This document shows positions 6,501 through 13,129 of a stretch of 14,858 nucleotides of DNA, piece by piece. The stretch is taken from NCBI GenBank assembly GCA_012513595.1, contig JAAZBY010000360.1, positions 1-14,858 on the forward strand, given 5' to 3'. Source of the DNA: Chloroflexota bacterium. Lineage in GTDB: Bacteria > Chloroflexota > Anaerolineae > UBA1429. The notes under the pieces were generated by a model, which saw only the letters and a program-made list of their open reading frames with translations, was not told the DNA's origin and searched no databases. Each line of letters opens with the position of its first letter. The stretch's first letter is position 1. A program made the position numbers and the translations under genes.

Positions 6501-8972
6501 CTCTCCCTCAGCCAGCCCCACAAAGCGCAGTGACACGGCCCTGTTGGCGAGCCGTACCGGCCCACCGCGGGCCAGCACCGCGCGGCCCTGGGCGTCCTCG
6601 CCCGTCACCAGCAGGCCGTACTCGCCGTCGGGGAGCGCGGTCGTGTCCCACGGGCAGAGCCAGCGCCCTTCCTCCGGGCGGAACTCTCCGACGGGCTGCA
6701 CCAGGCCGGAAGGGCCCAGGGCATACAGCCGGGCCGCTGCCAGATAGGGGTACCCGGCCGGCACGTGCAGCGTCACCGGATGCACGCCGCGCAGTACGCT
6801 CCCGGGCGAGGGAACCGCGAGGACTATGTACGGGCGCTCCGCGGCCAGCAGCGCAAAGGTACCCGCGGTGTGCGCGGCCGTGGCCAGGCCCTGATCATCG
6901 TAGGCGATCGCCCAGGCGATCCAGGCGTTGCCGTCGAGGGCGGGGTCCAGTGGGCCATGTGCCTCCCAGCCATCGCTGCCGTCGGCATCGCTCCCCACCC
7001 ACCAGAGTCCGGCGGGAGCCTGGGGCGCCTCATCGGCAGAGCCCGCCCAGGGGGAAAAGGCCCGCTCGATGTAGAACTCGACGCGCTCCACGCGGCCGTC
7101 GGGATCGTCCGCCTCGGCCACGAGTGAGACCGTTCCCTCGAGGGCCTGGCCAGGCAGCGGGCTGGTCAGACGCACGCGGGGACGCATGGCGTTGTCGACG
7201 GTCAGCGGCACAGCCGACGTCGCCGAGGCGCGCCGGCCTGCAGCGTCCCAGGCTGTGGCGTGAAGGCGCCAGGCCCCATCGGCCAGGGTACGGCTGTCTA
7301 CAGGAAGGCGCGTCCAGCCCGTCTGTGGCCACAGGGTTGACCAGGGGTGCTCCAGCGCGCCCAGGAACACTCTGTCCTGGCCCTCCTCCGATACGAGGGC
7401 ATACTCGGACCACACCGGCTCGCCGGAGGGGCTGCCCACCAGAACGCCCAGCACGTCGCGCCCGCGGAGGACCCGGTCCGCGACGCGATCGAGCAGCACG
7501 AGGGGCGCATCGTCCGCCTGGCACTGGAACCAGTCGCCGTAGGCCCGCACCGTGCGCCCTTCGACATCGGTGCCCAGCGCCACCACGCGATAGGTCCCGG
7601 CAGTAGGCAGGCGGGCGCCGACGGGAGTGCTCCAGCCGTCGCCGCCCTCCGTGTCGGCGCCCAGCGCGTGCCAGAGGCCGCCCGCGGCCCGGAGGCCGTT
7701 CGCGGCTCCCTCCGCGGGCCACTCCTCAGCCCAGAAGGATACCCTTACCAGCGGAGCAACCCCCTCGGACACAGAGACGGCCCGCGCGTCGATATCGAGC
7801 GTCGCCCGCAGGCCCCCGCCGCTTGGGGCCACGATCGCCAGCCCGGCGACGGGCGGGGCGGCCCGCAGGTAGTAGACCTCCCACCCCCTCACGCCTTCCG
7901 TGGTCCAGGCCAGGTGCAGCCGGCCGTCGCTCTCCGCGGCCATAGACAGCCCCTCGGCCGGCCCTGGCAGATCGGCCAACGCCCGGCGAGACGACACCCA
8001 AGAGGAGGAATCCGCCAGCCACAGCCGTCCGTCCGCCTGCCAGGCGACGTAGGCACGGCCGGACTCGTCCGCCGCCAGCGCCGGGCGGGCGCCGCCGCTC
8101 AGCCTGGGGGCCACCAGAAAGCCCTCCCGCCAGTGATCGTCCGCAGCCGCCCACAACCCATCGGCAGCGGACCAGAAGAGGAACAGGCGCTCCTCGCCGG
8201 CCGCGAGAAGACACGGGCTCTGCCCCTTCTGGGCCACCAGGATCGTCTCGCCGTCCGCCAGGTCGCCGATGTACACGCCACCGGGCCGGCCCTCGTCGGT
8301 CCAGGATAGCCAGGCGACGTGCGCCCGGCCGGCCGGCGTCACCGCAAGAGACAGGTCGCTGACGCGCGCCGCCGAGGCGACCTCGATGGCCAGGGCAGGC
8401 ACCTGCCCCGCGGCCCAATAGTAGATGGCGTTGCCCTCCGCCCAGACGGCGTGCGGGCGGCCCGACCCATCGACGGCGTACGTCCAGGAGGGCGGCCGCG
8501 CGGCCAGCAGATGGACGGCCTCCGTGTCGGTCGCGAGGTCACGCACCTGTAGGGCCATACTGCCGGAGACGGGTTGCGGCCAGGCCAGGTAGGCCAACGG
8601 GGCGGGAGTCAGGTCAAAGGCCGGCGCGCCCAGATTGCCGTGGTACGGGGGGATGGCGGCCAGCAGGGTGGCCGTCCAGTCGGGAGATGCGGCGCCGTGC
8701 AGAGCGAGCAGATCGCCATCGGCCGAACGCTGCAGCCAGACGACGCGCGCCTGGCCGTCCGGGCCAACCGTAACCTGGGGGAGCGCGTTCTGCCCCACAT
8801 CGCGCGCCAGGAGGAGGGGAGCTTCGGGAACGTCAGCCTTAGCCAGAGGAGCCCACATGCCCAGTGCCAAGGCGGCCAGCAGCCCCACGGCCCAGGAGAG
8901 GCTCCGGCGCCACATCGCCCCGGGCGGCGCCGCGGCGGGGCCGGCAGGGTACCGCGTGCGCACGGCTGGCAT
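3513..8972 (-). CDS. Very large secreted protein with propeller-like N-region and about 12 Ig-like repeats
   Basis: This 1819-residue protein has no name I recognise. Residues 20-46 form a clear Sec signal peptide (MWRRS, hydrophobic stretch, then cleavage after AKA). Met20 (base 8915) is a good alternative start, while Met1 directly abuts the upstream TAG, suggesting coupled translation. Neither has a strong ribosome site. Residues about 50-375 contain recurring short motifs ending in H(A/V/L)(V/A)W after G-R, plus DxxG turns, as in propeller-type exo-repeats. Residues about 375-597 are two less regular beta domains. From about 598 to 1809 run roughly twelve 95-105-residue repeats with a shared pattern: SPxxGExWxG, VxWxxxDxDGD, YSxDGGxxWxxLA, YxWDTxxLPDG, YxLRVxVxDG, ending in PLxIxN. 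The pattern suggests Ig/fibronectin-like surface modules. No LPxTG, SLH domain or C-terminal membrane helix is seen. A surface-structure or polymer-binding role is inference. Confidence 0.85.
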   Translation of the reverse strand: MPAVRTRYPAGPAAAPPGAMWRRSLSWAVGLLAALALGMWAPLAKADVPEAPLLLARDVGQNALPQVTVGPDGQARVVWLQRSADGDLLALHGAASPDWTATLLAAIPPYHGNLGAPAFDLTPAPLAYLAWPQPVSGSMALQVRDLATDTEAVHLLAARPPSWTYAVDGSGRPHAVWAEGNAIYYWAAGQVPALAIEVASAARVSDLSLAVTPAGRAHVAWLSWTDEGRPGGVYIGDLADGETILVAQKGQSPCLLAAGEERLFLFWSAADGLWAAADDHWREGFLVAPRLSGGARPALAADESGRAYVAWQADGRLWLADSSSWVSSRRALADLPGPAEGLSMAAESDGRLHLAWTTEGVRGWEVYYLRAAPPVAGLAIVAPSGGGLRATLDIDARAVSVSEGVAPLVRVSFWAEEWPAEGAANGLRAAGGLWHALGADTEGGDGWSTPVGARLPTAGTYRVVALGTDVEGRTVRAYGDWFQCQADDAPLVLLDRVADRVLRGRDVLGVLVGSPSGEPVWSEYALVSEEGQDRVFLGALEHPWSTLWPQTGWTRLPVDSRTLADGAWRLHATAWDAAGRRASATSAVPLTVDNAMRPRVRLTSPLPGQALEGTVSLVAEADDPDGRVERVEFYIERAFSPWAGSADEAPQAPAGLWWVGSDADGSDGWEAHGPLDPALDGNAWIAWAIAYDDQGLATAAHTAGTFALLAAERPYIVLAVPSPGSVLRGVHPVTLHVPAGYPYLAAARLYALGPSGLVQPVGEFRPEEGRWLCPWDTTALPDGEYGLLVTGEDAQGRAVLARGGPVRLANRAVSLRFVGLAEGEALSGLTVVRLEAQRDGPQPTAVRLYRQMADGELDLLGEGLPREGGWAIPWDTRRTVDGAYDLLALGWGEAGFLARAQRRVLVQNATPTVASVVVVPVEEGQEGDALRGQARVSWRASHPAGAPLSAWLDYSPDGGRLWLAVDAGLPAEATYSWDTRLFPDTRDGLLRVRVSDGSREASATSAPLAVNNLNESPQVTLLAPAPGQVLGGAARVAWQAWDPDGDALRARVDVRLGDGEWLPLCEPEPDTGSCLWDTSLFEEGSDYTLRVTVEDPAGAVGSDLAKRLVLMRNSPPVVHLFAPRGDVPLRGEAIVLWTTFDADEDPLRVDLYYSDNAGQTWLPLAEDLADAGYYVWQFSYLPSGIAYRLRIVVRDAFSSASDQSDLLVIEPPLSPGVAVRSPVAGQEVYGWFPLTWSLEPAGGAERRIDIAARREDGDWQPLASDLYDSGLYLWDTTALADGAYELAVQARLNGDAVARSTVRQVLVRNGPSPAPDVRLLSPRGGEVWRGWHAVRWEVTGGAGDRQAMLYISANGGWDWAPLAQVDARAGVYLWDTRTVPDGERYLLRLEVRHGESVGADKSPGAFRVANGGGSPPEVHFLSPDAAGVLDEGLTVRWEAQDSDGDALRVALDLSKDGGQEWRLLYNGLAASGEVSLASPAVGPDHLLRLRADDGLFEVAAVSAPLDWAAAYPGAPTLALEVPVAGEIWAGVQEARWSTQHPEALAIAVDLAISADGGHTWTSLAEGSPNTGVYDIDTTAWPNGVYRLRVTAHLGTTAVSQVSAPLMIDNPGGNAPVVSLVAPGGGETWSGAREVRWHTYDADGDPLSAELLYSVDGGATFRLLAEMPPDVESYIWDTSTVPNCDRVFLQVRVRDGLATAQDTLVQPLAIRNPDTPVIVLRTPVGPVWTGLQRLAWQTSGAEPPAARVVLEWSVEEGRSWRTLAADLPLTGSLLWDSAAIPEGASLTVRARLVGEEDLAIAMQERPVLVRGNRVSGAGLP
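3546..6836 (-). repeat. Tandem Ig-like domain repeats within the large secreted protein
   Basis: Eleven consecutive units cover residues about 713-1809, starting near residues 713, 810, 910, 1014, 1114, 1212, 1312, 1413, 1512, 1612 and 1712. A more diverged unit precedes them at 598. Most keep a WDT or WDS near the middle-end of the unit. The unit at 1114 has WQF there, that at 1413 has lost it, and that at 1512 has IDT. Units are diverged at DNA level, so the expansion is old rather than a recent tandem duplication. Confidence 0.8.
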
Positions 8973-9308
8973 CTAGGGCCCCGCCGCGTCGGCCGCCGGC
9001 TGGTCGGGCCCCTGCGGATCGGACTGCCCGTCCGGCTCTGGCGCCTCTTGGGCAGCGGCCTCGTCCTGCAGCACGGAACGGGAGCGCCCGCCCGACTCGG
9101 CCGGCCCCACCACGCCCTGTCGCTCCAGCTCATCGATCAGCCGCGCGGCGCGGGGGTAGCCGATGCGCATCTGCCGCTGCAGGAAGCTCGCCGAGGCCTG
9201 CTCGTGCTGGCGCACCAGCTGGATGGCGTCCTCCAGCAGGTCATCGGCCTCGGCATCCTCGAGCGACATCCCCTCCCAGGGGGGGGCCTCGGGCTCCTCT
9301 TCGTCCAC
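8973..9308 (-). CDS. ftsK: FtsK gamma (winged-helix) domain, separated from the motor by an in-frame TAG
   Basis: This 111-codon frame (GTG at 9308) encodes the C-terminal DNA-recognition domain of FtsK. It normally orients the translocase on polarised DNA motifs and contacts XerD at dif. Residues 24-80 match the family well: the acidic LLEDAIQLV helix, SFLQRQMRIGY, RAARLIDELE recognition helix, QGVVGPAE wing and RSVL. An acidic Pro/Gln tail of 31 residues follows. It lies in the same frame as the motor ORF. The only interruption is TAG at 9312-9314 followed by TAT GTG. The residues after the stop, YVDEEE, match the usual Y-x-E-E stretch after the motor, so this is the missing end of the same gene. 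It is either a nonsense mutation, a read error, read-through, or a separately reinitiated domain. In the recognition helix the position after IGY is Pro, where E. coli has Asn. Confidence 0.8.
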   Translation of the reverse strand: MDEEEPEAPPWEGMSLEDAEADDLLEDAIQLVRQHEQASASFLQRQMRIGYPRAARLIDELERQGVVGPAESGGRSRSVLQDEAAAQEAPEPDGQSDPQGPDQPAADAAGP

Positions 9309-9311
9309 ATA

Positions 9312-11255
9312 CTACTGGCCGGCGTGGTGCCAGAAGGCGATCAGGGCGTCCAGCTCCTCCTCAGAAACCCAACACCCCTGGATGCGCTGCAACTCGGGCG
9401 AATCAGGGGCCATGAAGAGCATGTCGCCGCGGCCCAGCAGCTTCTCGGCGCCGGGGGTATCCAGGATGACACGCGAATCGACCTGCGAAGTGACGGCAAA
9501 GCTGATGCGCGCGGGAAAGTTCGCCTTGATGAGCCCGGTGACCACATCCACCGAGGGGCGCTGGGTGGCCACCACTAGGTGGATGCCCGTGGCGCGGGCC
9601 ATCTGAGCGATCCGGCAGAGCACGCGCTCCACCTCATCGGGGGCCGCCAGCATCACGTCGGCCAGCTCGTCGATGATCACCACGATGTTGGGCAGCGGGT
9701 CCAGCCCCTTGCCCGTCCGGTGGCGGTTGTAGGTATCGAGATTGCGTGAGCCGGCCTTGGCGAACTGCTCGTAACGCTGCTCCATCTCGCGGACCACCCA
9801 GCGCAGCGCCACGATGACCTTTTCCGTATCCACCACCGCCGGGGCGATCAGGTGGGGCACGCCGTTGAAACGGGTCAGTTCGACGCGCTTGGGGTCCACC
9901 AGGAGGAGCCGGAGCCGGTCGGGCGTGTTGTAGTAGAGGAGCGAGCCGAGCATCGCATTCAGGCACGCGCTCTTGCCGGTACCGGTGGCGCCGGCCAGGA
10001 GGAGGTGTGGCATGCGGGCCAGGTCCGCGACGACGGCCTCCCCCGACACGTCGCGCCCCAGGGCCAGCCGCAGTTGGGCGCGGTTCTTCTGAAAGGCCTC
10101 CGACTCGAGCACACCGCGCAGGCCGACCACCGCCTTTTCGGTGTTGGGCACCTCAATGCCGATCACGGCGCGGCCCGGCACGGGCGCTTCGATGCGGATG
10201 GGCGAGGCCGCCAGGGCCAGGGCCAGGTCGTTGGCCAGCGCCAGCACCTTGCTCACGCGGATCTTGTAGCGCTGCACGTTCCCGTCGCGGTCCTGTCGCT
10301 CCACATAGCCAGGCACGACGCCGAACTGGGTGACCACGGGCCCGCAACGCCACTCAACGACTCGCGATGGCACGCCAAAGGCGTCGAGCGTTTCCTGGAT
10401 GATCTGGGCACGCATGCGCGCATCGGCATCGTCGCCGCTGGTGGGGTCATCCGGCACGAGGAGGTCCAGCGGGGGGAGGGCCGCCGTGGGTTTGCGGGCA
10501 GGCCGCACCGGCCGGTGCTCGGAGTGCCTGGCCCGTGAGGCGGGCGCCACCGCGGCGGGTGCCGCCTCCAGCGGGGGCGCCGTGCTCGCCTGCAGGGCGG
10601 AGCTCTGTGCAGCGGCGAGGGCCGCCCGGTCAGCCCGGGCCTGTTGGCGCGCCAGGATCGCCGTACGCAGCCGCACCCCCACCTGCGCCCACAGCCAGTG
10701 GATGCGCCAGGCGACCAGCCTCCAGGAGGTACCGGTCAGAAGGAGCAGCCCGCCCGCCACTACGGCGGCCAGCACGGCCACGCTCAGCGCGCGCCCGAGG
10801 AGCGGCACCAGAAGCCGCATCCAGGCCCAGCCGATGTAGCCGCCGCGCTGCCCGGTGTAGGCCAGCACCCAGGGGGATTCTGCCGACAGAATGTGCAGCA
10901 GGCCCAGGCCACCGAAAAAGATCAGCTCGGCCCCGATGACGGCCCCCCAACGCGGCACGATGCGCCCCGCGACGGAACGCCATACCAGAAGGACCACCCC
11001 GCTGGCCAGCAGGAGGGCGGCCACCGGGTAGGCGCCGACGCCGAAGATCTGGCGCAGCAGGAGAGACCAAGCTCCGGAGAGTTCCCCTTGATCGCTGGAC
11101 ACCAGCGAGATGACCGTCACGGCGCCCAGTGCCGTTATGGCCAGCCCCCACAGCTCGCGCTGCATCAGCCAGTGCCCGATCGCTGCCAGCGCCTGGCCCG
11201 CGCGCTGCAGCCTGCCCGGGTGTGTGCTCGCTTTTCTGGTACGCGACTTGGTCAT
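9312..11255 (-). CDS. ftsK: DNA translocase FtsK, membrane and motor domains
   Basis: This 647-residue FtsK/SpoIIIE-family protein is a septum-anchored hexameric ATPase that pumps chromosomal DNA during division. Numbering from the ATG at 11255, four membrane helices lie at about 36-53, 72-92, 103-122 and 149-175. An Ala/Pro/Arg-rich linker (about 200-265) follows, and then the alpha/beta RecA-like motor. Walker A is GATGTGKS (422-429), Walker B is VVIIDELAD (525-533), and the ATQRPS motif is at about 563. The frame is open to 11378, but the consensus promoter at 11381-11410 would start RNA near 11374. The ATG at 11255 has AGGA at 11263-11266, so MTKSRTRKA is the likely N-terminus. The ORF ends at an in-frame TAG right after the motor (FWHHAGQ), and the gamma domain follows in the same frame. 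Downstream lies the large secreted protein. Confidence 0.92.
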   Translation of the reverse strand: MTKSRTRKASTHPGRLQRAGQALAAIGHWLMQRELWGLAITALGAVTVISLVSSDQGELSGAWSLLLRQIFGVGAYPVAALLLASGVVLLVWRSVAGRIVPRWGAVIGAELIFFGGLGLLHILSAESPWVLAYTGQRGGYIGWAWMRLLVPLLGRALSVAVLAAVVAGGLLLLTGTSWRLVAWRIHWLWAQVGVRLRTAILARQQARADRAALAAAQSSALQASTAPPLEAAPAAVAPASRARHSEHRPVRPARKPTAALPPLDLLVPDDPTSGDDADARMRAQIIQETLDAFGVPSRVVEWRCGPVVTQFGVVPGYVERQDRDGNVQRYKIRVSKVLALANDLALALAASPIRIEAPVPGRAVIGIEVPNTEKAVVGLRGVLESEAFQKNRAQLRLALGRDVSGEAVVADLARMPHLLLAGATGTGKSACLNAMLGSLLYYNTPDRLRLLLVDPKRVELTRFNGVPHLIAPAVVDTEKVIVALRWVVREMEQRYEQFAKAGSRNLDTYNRHRTGKGLDPLPNIVVIIDELADVMLAAPDEVERVLCRIAQMARATGIHLVVATQRPSVDVVTGLIKANFPARISFAVTSQVDSRVILDTPGAEKLLGRGDMLFMAPDSPELQRIQGCWVSEEELDALIAFWHHAGQ

Positions 11256-11380
11256 GAGGAGTCCTGTCAGTCCATGGGGTGGTGCGCCCGGTCTCTGGTC
11301 CGCCCGCTCATGCCTCAGGCAGGGGCAGCCTACCCGGGGACGGAAGCCAGGCCGCGAAAGTGCACGACTGAGCGCCATCC

Positions 11381-11410
11381 ATCATAGGCGCGGGGCAGAC
11401 GGCCTGTCAA
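11381..11410 (-). promoter_or_regulatory. Sigma-70 promoter of ftsK
   Basis: On the - strand, a perfect TTGACA (11405-11410) and TATGAT (11381-11386, 5 of 6) are separated by 18 bp. Predicted transcription begins near 11374, giving a leader of about 119 nt before the ftsK ATG at 11255. It sits between the S1-gene terminator and ftsK, so ftsK is transcribed independently of the S1 gene. Confidence 0.7.
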
Positions 11411-11460
11411 CCGCATCGAACCCCGGGCGGCGTGGCGCGCGCGGCTGGGCCCGCCCGACT

Positions 11461-11511
11461 AAAACGAGCCCGCGGGGAACGCGTCCGCCATTGGCGGGCT
11501 CCGCGGGCTCG
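11461..11511 (-). terminator. Rho-independent terminator after the S1 gene
   Basis: Read on the - strand, CGAGCCCGCGG (11501-11511) pairs perfectly with 11465-11475. It encloses a smaller hairpin (CCGCC/GGCGG at 11485-11497) and is followed by TTTT (11461-11464). It starts about 22 nt after the S1-gene TGA. Confidence 0.75.
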
Positions 11512-11532
11512 ATCAGGAAGCCGAACCTTCCC

Positions 11533-12627
11533 TCAGTACACAAGGGGCGGGCGTCCCCCGCCTTCGGCGGCCTGCGCACCATCCTCGCCGCGCGACTCCT
11601 CGCCGGCGGATCCTTCGGCCGCCACGCGCGGGCCAGGAGCATGCTCTGCCTGTTCTTCGCGCATCAGGCGCATGCTCAGCCCCAGGCGGTGGCTGGCGCT
11701 ATCGATGCGCAGAATGCGCACCTGTACCTTGTCTCCCGACTGCACCACTTCGGAAGGATGACTGACCTTGACCTCCGACATCTCGGAGATGTGGATGAGG
11801 CCCTCGAGGCCCTCCTCGATCTGGGCAAACGCGCCAAAGGCAACCACATTGGTGACGGTGGCTACCAGCACCTCCCCGGGGCGATACTTTTGGTCGACAA
11901 CGCTCCAGGGATCGGGCTTGAGCCGCTTGATGCTGAGGGCGATCCGCCGCGCCTCTTTTTCAATGCTGATGACGTACACATCTACCGGCTCGCCGATACT
12001 GAGCACGTCCCGAGGATGAGAGACCCGCCCCCAAGAGAGCTCGGACAGATGGATCAGGCCATCGACGCCGCCAAGGTCCACAAACACGCCAAAATCGCAG
12101 ATATTGGATACGTGGCCCCTGCGGACCTCCCCCGGGACGATCCCCGCCAGCACCTGGTCGCCATCCTTAGGACCCCACAACGTGGCCCGTTCGGAGAAGA
12201 CCAGGCGGTTTCGGCTGCGATCCAGCTCGATCACCTTCAGCCGCAGTTCCTCGCCGATCCAGCGGGAGAGCGTGCTCTCGCGCTGTTCCGGGTCATCGAA
12301 GAGGGGGACCTCCTTCAGCTGAGAGGCCGGCACGAAACCCTGCAGCTCTCGCCAGCGCACCAGCAGCCCGCCGCGGTTCCAACCCGTCACGACGCCAGAC
12401 ACCACCCGCCCCTCGGCAAAGGCCTGCTGGGCGTTCTCCCAGGCTGCGTCAAGCGCGGCGATGGACCTGGTCGACTCGGGTTGCTGTACGGCGGTGGATG
12501 CCGCTTCCGCCTGGGGTTCTGCGTGCTGGCCTTCTTCCGGTTCTGTATCAGCATCACCAGCGTTGCGGCGCGCGGCTTCCTGTAGATAGCGAGAGAGTGA
12601 TTCCATACTGTAGGCTGAGGTATCCAT
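11533..12627 (-). CDS. rpsA: S1 RNA-binding domain protein (ribosomal protein S1 homologue)
   Basis: This 364-residue protein has three S1/OB-fold domains at about 73-146, 164-236 and 250-321, flanked by low-complexity acidic tails (residues 20-55 and 322-364). The second and third domains carry the classic RNA-face pattern: G-(V/A)-F after the first strands, GLIHxSE(L/M), and the SHP turn. The first domain is more diverged, with GFVPASQL. S1 helps mRNA bind the 30S subunit. E. coli S1 has six domains, whereas short forms with three or four are usual in many other phyla. The start is the ATG at 12627, preceded by GAAGGAAG (12633-12640). The frame extends 23 codons further upstream without a better site. 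It has a perfect-consensus promoter far upstream and its own terminator. A regulatory S1-domain protein rather than a ribosome component is the alternative. Confidence 0.85.
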   Translation of the reverse strand: MDTSAYSMESLSRYLQEAARRNAGDADTEPEEGQHAEPQAEAASTAVQQPESTRSIAALDAAWENAQQAFAEGRVVSGVVTGWNRGGLLVRWRELQGFVPASQLKEVPLFDDPEQRESTLSRWIGEELRLKVIELDRSRNRLVFSERATLWGPKDGDQVLAGIVPGEVRRGHVSNICDFGVFVDLGGVDGLIHLSELSWGRVSHPRDVLSIGEPVDVYVISIEKEARRIALSIKRLKPDPWSVVDQKYRPGEVLVATVTNVVAFGAFAQIEEGLEGLIHISEMSEVKVSHPSEVVQSGDKVQVRILRIDSASHRLGLSMRLMREEQAEHAPGPRVAAEGSAGEESRGEDGAQAAEGGGRPPLVY

Positions 12628-12931
12628 GTTGTCTTCCTTCCCTGCCCCGGGACACTGGAGTCGACTGTGACTCCGCCGTTTCGACTCATCGGCCACCCAA
12701 CCACACCGGCGCCACAGGCAGCGTTGCCTGGCAGCGGCTGATGCTCAGACCGCGCCGACGCCAGTATCGCAGAATCCCGACACCCTCAGCGAAGCAGCCG
12801 CAGAGAGCATCGAGATCCTGGAACATGCTGGATTATGGGCATCTGCAATGACATACCCACAACTCGTATCAACTAAGGTCATCCCCTGAAGCCATCGTGT
12901 AGAAACGCAATGGTTATGAGTCGACATAGTG
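12628..12931 (-). other. Long 5' leader of the S1 gene with several hairpins
   Basis: About 300 nt separate the predicted start of transcription (near 12925) from the S1 ATG, and no convincing gene is present. On the - strand I see hairpins at 12837-12858 (GGGTAT/ATGCCC, 10-nt loop), 12715-12730 (CAGGCA/TGCCTG, 4-nt loop) and 12657-12674 (GGAGTC/GACTCC, 6-nt loop). The last lies about 17 nt upstream of the ribosome site. The promoter-proximal part is A/T-richer than the surroundings. Autoregulation through an mRNA leader is known for S1 in gamma-proteobacteria. Its presence here is inference. A separate small RNA is an alternative. Confidence 0.45.
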
Positions 12932-12960
12932 ATTATAGGATACGCAGCAGTCCATGTCAA
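12932..12960 (-). promoter_or_regulatory. Perfect-consensus sigma-70 promoter upstream of the S1 gene
   Basis: On the - strand, TTGACA (12955-12960) and TATAAT (12932-12937) both match consensus exactly and have the ideal 17-bp spacing. It lies in an A/T-rich island between the divergent S1 and Gfo/Idh/MocA genes and points toward the S1 gene. Such strength is expected for a ribosomal protein or stable RNA. Confidence 0.85.
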
Positions 12961-13063
12961 TAGTTTCGCTGTGTTCCCACACAGACCGTTGGCGTCTCGG
13001 CTCCAACCGACTTGCCGACGCCGCCGCGCGCCCCTTCCCCGAACGGGCAACACCCGCCGGCGC

Positions 13064-13091
13064 TTGCGCTCCGGCGACAGCAGTGTACACT
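13064..13091 (+). promoter_or_regulatory. Candidate promoter of the Gfo/Idh/MocA gene
   Basis: TTGCGC (13064-13069, 3 of 6) and TACACT (13086-13091, 4 of 6) are separated by 16 bp, with TG directly before the -10. This weak match would need activation or would be readily repressed. The -10 lies inside a perfect palindrome. It is the best candidate on the + strand of this gap. Confidence 0.35.
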
Positions 13092-13093
13092 GC
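13080..13093. promoter_or_regulatory. 14-bp perfect palindrome, candidate operator
   Basis: GCAGTGTACACTGC is its own reverse complement over all 14 bases and covers the candidate -10 element 37-50 bp before the dehydrogenase ATG. Its form suits a dimeric repressor of a sugar-responsive gene. No regulator gene is in the window, so the binding protein is unknown. Confidence 0.45.
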
Positions 13094-13129
13094 GCTTACC
13101 ATTCTATGCTCGAGGAGGTTACACGACCC

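Noticed and set aside
4977..7606. Two long + strand frames opposite the secreted repeat protein
   Set aside because: They are His/Gln/Arg/Pro-rich shadows with no domains. The - strand frame shows a signal peptide and regular repeats.
9312..9314. Genome-wide reassignment of TAG to an amino acid
   Set aside because: TAG ends at least three other well-bounded genes here (phosphomutase, class II aldolase, polyferredoxin) at normal family lengths.
11382..11642. 86-codon - strand frame between the S1 gene and ftsK
   Set aside because: It covers the S1-gene terminator and the ftsK promoter, and has no ribosome site or recognisable motif.
11110..12585. 491-codon + strand frame opposite the S1 gene and ftsK leader
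   Set aside because: It runs across a clear terminator, a promoter and a gene with three S1 domains on the other strand, so it is non-coding shadow.
12640..13129. tRNA, 6S or other known RNA gene in the divergent intergenic region
   Set aside because: No cloverleaf, TPsiC-like GGTTCGAATCC or other signature I know could be found by eye. It was left as an unassigned leader.
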